Positions 1-5,287 of a DNA stretch of 8,215 nucleotides are shown here, piece by piece. The stretch is from JBBSUX01 sp038234045 (GTDB lineage Bacteria > Pseudomonadota > Gammaproteobacteria > Burkholderiales > Burkholderiaceae_C), in NCBI GenBank assembly GCA_038234045.1, contig JBBSUX010000159.1, positions 1 to 8,215 on the forward strand, read 5' to 3'. The first letter of the stretch is position 1; each line of letters begins with the position of its first letter. Made by a program: the position numbers and the translations under genes. Below the pieces are notes generated by a model. That model made no database searches. It worked only from the letters and a program-made list of their open reading frames with translations, and had not been told where the DNA came from.

Positions 1-1019
1 AATACTGCGCGTCCAACATCGATTTCGTCGACGCCGCCGCGGTAGCGGATGTGCTCGGCATCGAGATCGAACACGTCAACTTCGCCGCCGACTACAAAGA
101 TCGCGTTTTTGCCGAATTCCTGCGCGAATACAGCGCCGGCCGCACGCCCAACCCGGACGTGCTGTGCAATGCCGAGATCAAGTTCAAGGCCTTTCTGGAC
201 CACGCCATGCGGCTCGGCGCCGAGAAGATCGCCACCGGCCATTACGCCCGTGTGCGCCTGAACGAAGCGACGCAGCGCCATGAATTACTCAAGGGTCTCG
301 ACCCGTCGAAAGACCAAAGCTATTTTCTGCATCGGCTGACGCAGGCTCAGCTTTTGAAGACGCTGTTTCCGGTGGGCGAACTGCACAAGACGGAAGTGCG
401 CCGCATCGCGGAAGAAATCGGACTGCCGAACGCGAAGAAAAAAGATTCGACCGGCATCTGCTTCATCGGTGAGCGACCGTTCCGCGAATTCCTGAATCGC
501 TACATCGCAACGCAGCCCGGCCCGGTCAAGGACGAGCACGGGCGCACGGTTGGAAAGCACGAGGGACTGTCGTTCTACACGCTTGGCCAACGGCAGGGAT
601 TGGGCATCGGCGGCCTGAAGGCGCACGGTGCAGCGCTGAAGGAAGTGCAGTCCCGCGGCCTGCGTGGCGCTGGCGAACACGCGCCGTGGTTCGTGGCCCG
701 AAAGGACATGGAGCACAACACGCTGTGGGCGGTGCAGGGCCATGACCATCCGTGGCTGCTGTCGTCTGCGCTTGGCGCCGACGATGCAAGTTGGGTGGCC
801 GGTGAAACGCCAGCGCCCGGGCGCTATGCGGCCAAGACTCGGTACCGGCAGCAGGATGCGGCTTGTGAGCTGTCGCAATCCATTAGCGCCCGAGCATTCG
901 GCCTGAAGTTCAGCGAACCGCAATGGGCGGTGACACCCGGACAATCAGCGGTGTTGTATGACGGCGAGGTGTGCTTGGGTGGTGGGGTGATTCGGTCGGC
1001 GGAGTCTGGTCGGGACTGA
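1..1019 (+). CDS. mnmA: tRNA-specific 2-thiouridylase MnmA, 5' end cut by window
   Basis: MnmA is a cytoplasmic enzyme that activates U34 of the tRNAs for Lys, Glu and Gln with ATP and replaces its 2-oxygen with sulfur delivered through a persulfide relay. The reading frame is open from the first complete codon at position 3 to TGA at 1017-1019, giving about 339 residues. By comparison with E. coli MnmA (368 aa), roughly 48 N-terminal residues are missing, including the ATP-binding PP-loop (GGVDSS type). Visible family signatures are NPDVLCNAEIKFK with the catalytic Cys codon at 165-167, ATGHYARV, KDQSYFL, KKKDSTGICFIGER with the second catalytic Cys codon at 459-461, FYTLGQRQGLGIGG, and the C-terminal TPGQSAVLYDGEVCLGGG. 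An insertion relative to E. coli lies after GLGIGG (about 618-683). It converges with the next gene. Identification is certain; only the N-terminus is unseen. Confidence 0.97.
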   Translation, partial: YCASNIDFVDAAAVADVLGIEIEHVNFAADYKDRVFAEFLREYSAGRTPNPDVLCNAEIKFKAFLDHAMRLGAEKIATGHYARVRLNEATQRHELLKGLDPSKDQSYFLHRLTQAQLLKTLFPVGELHKTEVRRIAEEIGLPNAKKKDSTGICFIGERPFREFLNRYIATQPGPVKDEHGRTVGKHEGLSFYTLGQRQGLGIGGLKAHGAALKEVQSRGLRGAGEHAPWFVARKDMEHNTLWAVQGHDHPWLLSSALGADDASWVAGETPAPGRYAAKTRYRQQDAACELSQSISARAFGLKFSEPQWAVTPGQSAVLYDGEVCLGGGVIRSAESGRD

Positions 1020-1216
1020 ACGTCAGATCTTGACGTCCGATGTGCAAATCCGGACGGACTTCAACCGCCACCGTTTATCCAGACCGCGTCGATGGCGTGC
1101 TCCGCGCAGCGAAATCAAGGAGGAGGCCGCAGGCCGGGGGACATTCGCGGAGGGGAGTACGCCGTCGGCGCGATCCGCCCACAGCGCAGTGGTTCTCTAT
1201 GCTGCCCGATCCGAAC
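1020..1216. other. convergent intergenic spacer, weak dyads only
   Basis: This spacer lies between the mnmA stop and the stop of the opposing oxidoreductase gene. It holds several short dyads: CGTCA/TGACG at 1021-1035, CGTCCG (1034-1039) with CGGACG (1051-1056) around an 11-nt loop, and CGCCG/CGGCG at 1160-1170. None is followed by a T-tract on either strand, so I cannot call a classic intrinsic terminator. One of them may still end transcription. The short open frames here look like composition artefacts and resemble no protein family I know. Confidence 0.5.
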
Positions 1217-2224
1217 CTAGTGCACCGCGGCCGATTCGGCCAGCTCTTGCCGCACATCCGCCAGCAACTCATACGACCGCAGCCGCGCAGCATGGTCGAA
1301 CACCTGCGAGGTGATCATCAATTCGTCTGCTCCGGTGCGGGCGATGAAATCCCGCACACCGTTGCGCACGGTTTCCACCGAGCCCACCGCCGCGCAGGAG
1401 AGCACCGAATCAAGCAACGCGTTTTCCTGCGGTCCGACCTTGTCCCGGTAGTTTTCGATTGGGGGCGGCAGCTTGCCCGGGCGGCCGCTGCGCAGGTTGA
1501 CGAAAGCCTGCTGCCAGGATGTAGCGCGGAACTGCGCCTCTTCGTCGGTGTCGGCGGCAAACACGTTGAAGCCCAGCATCACATACGGCTTGGCCAGCTG
1601 AGCAGAAGGCTTGAAGGTTTCGCGGTAGATGCGGACGGCCTGCATCAGCTGGTCCGGCGCAAAGTGCGAGGCAAACGCATACGGCAGGCCGAGGTGCGCT
1701 GCCAATTGCGCGCCGAAGGTGCTGGAGCCCAGGATCCACACCGGTACTTCGAGACCCATGCCAGGGACAGCGCGAATGGCCTGCCGTGGCGCCTTGCTCA
1801 TAAGGTCCATCAGCTCGACAACGTCCTGCGGGAACTGGTCGGCATCTGTCTGCAGATCGCGCCGCAGGGCACGCGCGGTGCGCTGGTCCGAGCCAGGAGC
1901 GCGACCCAGACCCAGATCAATCCGGCCGGGGTACAACGACTCTAGCGTGCCGAACTGCTCGGCGATGACCAGCGGCGAATGGTTGGGCAGCATGACGCCA
2001 CCAGCGCCGATGCGGATGGTGGAAGTGCCAGCGCCGATGTATGACAACAACACGGCGGTCGCCGCGCTGGCGATGCCCGGCATGCCGTGGTGCTCGGCGA
2101 GCCAGTAACGCCGATAGCCCAAACGCTCGCCGGTCTGCGCCAGCGAAAGCGAGTTGCGAAACGACTGGGCAGCGTCACTGCCCTCGGTGACAGGGGAAAG
2201 ATCGAGGATGGAAAAAGTAGCCAT
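1217..2224 (-). CDS. LLM-class flavin-dependent oxidoreductase (luciferase-like, MsnO8/YhbW type)
   Basis: This 335-residue protein belongs to the bacterial luciferase-like (LLM) superfamily, TIM-barrel enzymes that use reduced flavin to oxidise small organic substrates. The substrate cannot be told from sequence. Characteristic stretches are the N-terminal FSILDLSPVTEG, the AEHHGMPGIAS loop (about residues 43-53), IRIGAGGVMLPNHSPLVIAEQF (about 70-91, split by no gap), and YPGRIDLGLGRAPGSD (about 98-113). Together these mark the group of single-component-like proteins related to E. coli YhbW. I chose the ATG at 2222-2224 because family proteins begin MATxFSILDLSPV. An in-frame ATG at 2300-2302 would add 26 unrelated residues. 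A partial GGAAG-like ribosome site lies just before 2224 but is poorly spaced. The stop is TAG at 1217-1219. The gene is co-directional with ssb but 151 bp away and probably has its own promoter. Confidence 0.92.
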   Translation of the reverse strand: MATFSILDLSPVTEGSDAAQSFRNSLSLAQTGERLGYRRYWLAEHHGMPGIASAATAVLLSYIGAGTSTIRIGAGGVMLPNHSPLVIAEQFGTLESLYPGRIDLGLGRAPGSDQRTARALRRDLQTDADQFPQDVVELMDLMSKAPRQAIRAVPGMGLEVPVWILGSSTFGAQLAAHLGLPYAFASHFAPDQLMQAVRIYRETFKPSAQLAKPYVMLGFNVFAADTDEEAQFRATSWQQAFVNLRSGRPGKLPPPIENYRDKVGPQENALLDSVLSCAAVGSVETVRNGVRDFIARTGADELMITSQVFDHAARLRSYELLADVRQELAESAAVH

Positions 2225-2304
2225 GCTTCCATCTTGGTCCGAACGCGCTATTTCCAACTGTTGCGGGGCTTTGCCGCAAGTGGCTATTGCTATCTCGGTC
2301 ATAG

Positions 2305-2333
2305 CTAATAGCGCTTATCCGTAAAGCGCTAAA
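2305..2333 (-). promoter_or_regulatory. possible promoter of the oxidoreductase gene, overlapped by an inverted repeat
   Basis: On the minus strand a weak -35-like TTTAGC (2333-2328) and a -10-like TATTAG (2310-2305) are 17 nt apart. Transcription would begin near 2298 and leave a leader of about 75 nt before the ATG at 2224, which agrees with the chosen start. The spacer lies inside the inverted repeat at 2309-2331, so a bound protein would probably block RNA polymerase. The hexamers match the sigma-70 consensus only partly (3/6 and 4/6). Confidence 0.3.
2309..2331. repeat. perfect 8-bp inverted repeat, operator-like
   Basis: TAGCGCTT at 2309-2316 is the exact reverse complement of AAGCGCTA at 2324-2331, with a 7-nt spacer between them. 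It lies in an AT-rich patch between ssb and the oxidoreductase gene. There is no T-run after it on the minus strand, so it looks more like a binding site for a dimeric regulator than like an ssb terminator. Each arm also contains the self-complementary core AGCGCT. Confidence 0.6.
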
Positions 2334-2341
2334 GCCGTATT

Positions 2342-2365
2342 TAGTCTAATATTTCACACGGACTA
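2342..2365. repeat. short dyad just past the ssb stop
   Basis: TAGTC at 2342-2346 pairs with GACTA at 2361-2365 across a 14-nt AT-rich loop, 10 nt past the ssb stop codon. As a hairpin it is weak, with a 5-bp stem and no T-tract on the minus strand. It could be a poor terminator for ssb or simply chance. Confidence 0.25.
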
Positions 2366-2375
2366 GCGCAGCGAA

Positions 2376-2954
2376 TCAAAACGGAATGTCGTCGTCCATG
2401 TCATCGAAACCGGACGACGAGGGCGCGGGTGCGGGACGTGGTGCAGCTGCGGGCGGGCGCTGCGCCGGTGCCTGGCTTCGTGGGGCGTAGCCGCCTCCGC
2501 CGCCACCTCCGTTGCCACCGCCACCGCCCTGCTGGCCGTAACCGCTGCCGCCCCCGTTTCCGCCCTGCTGGCTGTAGCCGCCATCGTCATCTCCACCGCC
2601 GGCCGGGCCGCCCATGCCTTGGCGGCCGCCCAGCATTTGCATCTGGTCTGCGCGGATCTCGGTGGTGTGTTTCTCGATGCCGTCCTTGTCGGTCCACTTG
2701 CGGGTGCGCAGGCTGCCTTCGACGTACACCTGCGAGCCCTTGCGCAGGTACTGGCCGGCGATTTCGGCGAGGCGGCCGTTGAAGGTAATGCGGTGCCACT
2801 CGGTTGCTTCGCGCATTTCGCCGCTTTGCTTGTCCTTCCACTTGTCGGTGGTGGCTACGGTAACGTTAGCCACCTGGTCCCCGCTGGGGAAGGTGCGCAT
2901 TTCAGGATCGCGGCCGAGGTTGCCGACGACGATGACTTTATTGACCGATGCCAT
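2376..2954 (-). CDS. ssb: single-stranded DNA-binding protein SSB
   Basis: SSB coats single-stranded DNA during replication, recombination and repair, works as a tetramer, and recruits partner proteins through its acidic C-terminal tip. The 192-residue product starts MASVNKVIVVGNLGRDPE, an unmistakable SSB N-terminus. The OB fold spans about residues 1-108. It keeps aromatic DNA-stacking residues at Trp39, Trp53, Phe58 and Trp87, next to the TEWHRI signature. Residues 109-180 form a disordered Gly/Gln- then Pro/Ala-rich linker with short repeats. The C-terminus FDDMDDDIPF is the conserved partner-binding tip. I chose the ATG at 2952-2954 because an earlier in-frame ATG at 3030-3032 adds 26 residues unlike any SSB. 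The ribosome site is weak (AGG 8 nt before ATG). The stop is TGA at 2376-2378. The YajR-like transporter lies upstream on the same strand, 346 bp away. Confidence 0.97.
   Translation of the reverse strand: MASVNKVIVVGNLGRDPEMRTFPSGDQVANVTVATTDKWKDKQSGEMREATEWHRITFNGRLAEIAGQYLRKGSQVYVEGSLRTRKWTDKDGIEKHTTEIRADQMQMLGGRQGMGGPAGGGDDDGGYSQQGGNGGGSGYGQQGGGGGNGGGGGGGYAPRSQAPAQRPPAAAPRPAPAPSSSGFDDMDDDIPF
2524..2581. repeat. imperfect tandem repeat inside the ssb linker
   Basis: A 22-nt unit beginning CCGCCCTGCTGGC occurs at 2524-2545 and again at 2560-2581, with 20 of 22 bases identical and a period of 36 nt. In the protein it gives two 12-residue units of the pattern GYxQQGG plus glycines. This is slippage-type variation in the disordered linker and keeps the reading frame. 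Confidence 0.7.
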
Positions 2955-3049
2955 GGTGATGCCTGCTGACGTGAAGAAGGAAATAGAGGAGTGAGGAACA
3001 GCCCCGCGACGCAACGCGAACTGTCGGAACAAGCCCGCTGAATGGCAAG

Positions 3050-3077
3050 ATATTGTGCCGCATGGGGCGCTGCGACA
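3050..3077 (-). promoter_or_regulatory. possible ssb promoter overlapped by a palindrome
   Basis: On the minus strand a -10-like CAATAT (3055-3050) is preceded after 16 nt by TGTCGC (3077-3072). That places a weak -35 inside the palindrome at 3071-3084. The leader to the ssb ATG would be about 90 nt. The -35 match is poor, so either this promoter needs an activator or the real promoter lies elsewhere in the gap. I see no CTGT-N8-ACAG LexA box here. Confidence 0.3.
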
Positions 3078-3084
3078 TGTCGCA
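3071..3084. repeat. perfect 14-nt palindrome upstream of ssb
   Basis: TGCGACATGTCGCA reads the same on both strands with no spacer. It lies about 117-130 nt upstream of the ssb start codon, at the position of a candidate -35 element. A spacerless palindrome of this size suits a dimeric transcription factor better than a terminator. The regulator is unknown. Confidence 0.6.
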
Positions 3085-3300
3085 AAGGACCCGACACCGC
3101 CTGTCGTAACGCTTGAGCTGCGAACAACGACAACCGGTCGATGCGGACGTTCAACGCTTTTTAGCCCGCCACCATGCGGCGCTTATACCTGCCGTCATCG
3201 CCATGTGCACTGCCGGCTTGCTCGCCGCGGTGACACAAACGCCGCGGACTTGTTTCTTCAGCCCGACGAAGGACCGGCGACGTTATTGCCTATCCGTTTG

Positions 3301-4539
3301 TCAGGAAGGTCGTTGCGCAACCGGTTTCAAGCCCCAGATCACCGCAAGCCACACCAGGCTGAGCGCCAGAGTGCCGGTGAAAAGCCCGGTGGTTCCCGAT
3401 ACCTTGATCAACAGCCCACCCAGGGTTCCACCCGCAAACAGCCCAAGCGACTGCAGGGTGTTGAAGACGCCCAGTGCGCTGCCACGTAGCGGAGCGGGGG
3501 CCAGGCGTGACACAAGGCTGGGCTGGCTGGCTTCCAGTGCGTTGAAGCCGCAAAAGAAAATCAGCAGTACGACAGCCAACGGCGCAATGCCGCCGATGCC
3601 GTGTCCCCGCCAGGCCAGCGCAAGCAACGCTGCCTGCGCAACCGCCACGAGGGCAACAGCGCCGCGCAACGCCAGGCGTAGTTGTCCGCGGCGCTCCATC
3701 GGAAACAGCACGCCGCCCATCACCAGAAACGAGATCACCACGGCCGGCAGATACACCCACCATTGATGTGCCTGCACAAGGCCCGCCTGCACCAGCAACG
3801 ATGGCACCGCCACCCACATCGCCAGCTGGATGGTGTGCAGCGCAAAAACGCTCATGTTGAGCCGAAGCAAGTCGCGTTCGGCCCACAACGCATTCAGGCG
3901 CAGAGGCGCGCCGGCATGATGCGGTGCGTTTGCCGGCTCCGCAGGCACCCAGAACAGCACCACGGCGATACCCGCCAGCGCCAGCAAAGCGGTCAGTAAA
4001 AAGATGCCCTTCAGGCCGATATGAGCGGCCATCGGAGGCGCGGCTACCAAAGCGATGGCAAACATCACCCCGATGCTCGCGCCCACCAGCGCCATGGCCT
4101 TGGTGCGCACCACCTCCCGCGTTTGGTCAGCTACCAGCGCAGTTACGGCAGCTGATATTGCGCCTGCGCCCTGAATGGCACGTCCCACCAGCAACCAGAT
4201 CAGGCTAGGCGCTGCTGCAGCGATGAAGCTGCCGATGGCAAAGACGATCAACCCGGCGACGATCACCCGCTTGCGTCCGAGCCGATCGGACGCCCAGCCG
4301 TAGGGAATTTGCAGACACGCCTGCGTCAGACCGTAGATGCCCAGCGCCAAACCGACAAGAGCGGGGTCCTGGCCGCCGGGGTACTGGCGCGCTGCCAGCG
4401 CAAAGACCGGCAACACCAGAAACAGACCGAGAGTTCGCAGCGCATAGAGACTGGCTAGCGAAAACGCCGACTTTCGCTCCGTCGGCGTCATCCGGTGGTC
4501 CGCTTTGCCGGGTATCCCCGGTTTTCCAGGTTCGTTCAT
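3301..4539 (-). CDS. MFS transporter, YajR-like, without the C-terminal YAM domain
   Basis: This 412-residue inner-membrane protein belongs to the major facilitator superfamily, proton-driven transporters with 12 membrane helices. It follows E. coli YajR closely in the first half: LGLFLVLPVF (about 37-46), GIYGLTQACLQIPYG (about 67-81), then motif A with GWASDRLGRK (81-90), GRAIQGAGAISAAV, and TREVVRTKAMA. Long hydrophobic segments continue to the C-terminus. E. coli YajR (454 aa) carries an extra cytoplasmic YAM domain after helix 12. This protein stops a few residues past the last helix, so that domain is absent. The substrate is unknown. The start is uncertain: ATG at 4537-4539 is used, but ATG at 4489-4491 (MTPTERKS, close to YajR's own MTPGELR) is equally plausible. 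The ATG at 4669-4671 adds unconvincing sequence. None has a clear ribosome site. The gene points towards ssb and away from uvrA. Confidence 0.9.
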   Translation of the reverse strand: MNEPGKPGIPGKADHRMTPTERKSAFSLASLYALRTLGLFLVLPVFALAARQYPGGQDPALVGLALGIYGLTQACLQIPYGWASDRLGRKRVIVAGLIVFAIGSFIAAAAPSLIWLLVGRAIQGAGAISAAVTALVADQTREVVRTKAMALVGASIGVMFAIALVAAPPMAAHIGLKGIFLLTALLALAGIAVVLFWVPAEPANAPHHAGAPLRLNALWAERDLLRLNMSVFALHTIQLAMWVAVPSLLVQAGLVQAHQWWVYLPAVVISFLVMGGVLFPMERRGQLRLALRGAVALVAVAQAALLALAWRGHGIGGIAPLAVVLLIFFCGFNALEASQPSLVSRLAPAPLRGSALGVFNTLQSLGLFAGGTLGGLLIKVSGTTGLFTGTLALSLVWLAVIWGLKPVAQRPS

Positions 4540-4737
4540 CTGACTGGCCCGCAGTTCGGGCTCATGCGAAAGGGGAGAAGAGGAAGCAGCGGTCACGGGC
4601 AGGCAATGATGTCGATAGCGTGAATCAGCCGTGTCGACGCCCACGGGCGCAGAGGAGGCTGAGCGGGTCATTCGGGGCCAGTTTGGTTAACCTTTGCGGC
4701 GTGTGATCAGTCGCACTGTCACAGCGCCGCACGGGGT

Positions 4738-5151
4738 ATGCAGCGATTCAGGGAAGGCGATCCGCATTGTGAGCCTTCGCCCGCGAGCGGGCGCTTCGTG
4801 CACAGACGCAGCACCCAATGGACAGGCAATGCCAGTGCGCGCCATCTGCGCCAGCATCTCCGCGCTGCCGATGTGGTCGGGCGCTATGGCGGGGAGGAGT
4901 TCGCGGTGGCGTTTCCCAACTGCGATGGCGGGCAGGCTTTAGTGCTGATCGACACCATCCGTGAGAGCTTTTCAGCGCTCGACCACGGCCACGACGGCGC
5001 ACCTCTGCATTGCACCTTCAGCGCTGGCGTTGCCCAGTATCCGGGCAGCGCCACAAGCACAAACGAACTGATGGGTGCGGCGGACAAGGCCTTGTATGCG
5101 GCCAAGGGCGCCGGTCGCAACCGTACGGTTCAGGTCTCCAGCGCCCACTGA
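4738..5151 (+). pseudogene. 5'-truncated GGDEF (diguanylate cyclase) gene remnant
   Basis: The open frame encodes 137 residues, of which only about residues 35-133 match a GGDEF domain, and only its C-terminal part. The stretch LRAADVVGRYGGEEFAVAFP keeps the GGEEF active-site loop and, five residues before it, the RAAD inhibitory I-site motif. CTFSAGVAQYPG and AADKALYAAKGAGRNRTV then complete a normal domain end. Missing are the domain's first strand and helix, with the metal-binding Asp and the DxFKxxND...GHxxGD region, and any sensor domain. Sequence before about 4830 does not resemble GGDEF in any of the three forward frames, which suggests deletion or scrambling rather than one frameshift. 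A working diguanylate cyclase is therefore unlikely. It lies on the uvrA strand, 136 bp before uvrA. If expressed it could at most be a c-di-GMP-binding fragment, which is speculation. Confidence 0.75.
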
Positions 5152-5153
5152 CG

Positions 5154-5171
5154 GCCCGCGGGCGCGCCCGC
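5154..5171. repeat. overlapping GC-only palindromes after the GGDEF remnant
   Basis: GCCCGCGGGC (5154-5163) and GCGGGCGCGCCCGC (5158-5171) are both perfect palindromes starting 3 nt past the stop codon of the GGDEF remnant. They could fold as a strong GC stem, perhaps the relic of the terminator of the original gene. No T-tract follows, so termination is not established. Confidence 0.4.
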
Positions 5172-5226
5172 CTGAGATCGAACTCGCGCTAAGCCTTCCC
5201 GACGATATCGCGCCGAACTAAAACAT

Positions 5227-5261
5227 CGGGTGACCCGTCAGGAACCCCTTTTCTTTATCAT
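5227..5261 (+). promoter_or_regulatory. possible uvrA promoter with a palindrome at the -35 position
   Basis: TATCAT at 5256-5261 matches the sigma-70 -10 consensus at five of six bases and sits in a T-rich patch. Transcription would start near 5268, 20 nt before the TTG start of uvrA. No good -35 hexamer is found at the right distance. That place is taken by CGGGTGACCCG (5227-5237), an odd-length palindrome overlapping TGAC-CC-GTCA (5231-5240). These could be an activator or repressor site. No CTGT-N8-ACAG SOS box is visible between the GGDEF remnant and uvrA. Confidence 0.4.
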
Positions 5262-5287
5262 GCTCGGTTTCCCTGAAAAAGCCGAAC

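Larger units (their letters stand above)
2955..3300. other. 346-bp gene-free region upstream of ssb
   Basis: This is the largest gap between genes in the window, lying between the ssb start and the stop of the transporter. No open frame in it resembles a protein family, and no RNA gene is recognisable. It holds a perfect palindrome at 3071-3084, a possible ssb promoter beside it, and a CCGCGG pair (3225-3230 and 3242-3247) that could form a 6-bp stem with an 11-nt loop about 55-75 nt past the transporter stop. No T-tract follows that stem, so a terminator call is not justified. The rest shows nothing I can interpret. Confidence 0.5.

Noticed and set aside
285..944. 219-codon open frame on the - strand opposite mnmA
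   Set aside because: It mirrors the codon structure of mnmA, has no family resemblance and no ribosome site.
1040..1945. 301-codon open frame on the + strand opposite the flavin oxidoreductase gene
   Set aside because: It is antisense to a clear family member, its product is rich in Arg and His with no recognisable motif, and long antisense frames are common in GC-rich DNA.
2955..3032. 26-residue N-terminal extension of SSB from an upstream ATG
   Set aside because: All SSBs of this type begin at MASVNKVI or close to it; the extension is not similar to any SSB.
3223..3247. CGCCGCGG direct repeat (3223-3230, 3240-3247) able to form a 6-bp stem, considered as terminator of the transporter gene
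   Set aside because: No T-tract follows on the minus strand and CCGCGG is self-complementary, so such pairs arise easily in GC-rich DNA.
4540..4671. 44-residue N-terminal extension of the transporter from ATG at 4669-4671
   Set aside because: The added residues are Ser/Pro/Arg-rich and unlike YajR proteins, and no ribosome site precedes that ATG.
4694..4942. 82-codon open frame overlapping the start of the GGDEF remnant
   Set aside because: Its product is not GGDEF-like; over 4860-4940 it is just the remnant read in another frame. It does not supply the missing N-terminal half, so a simple frameshift is not supported.
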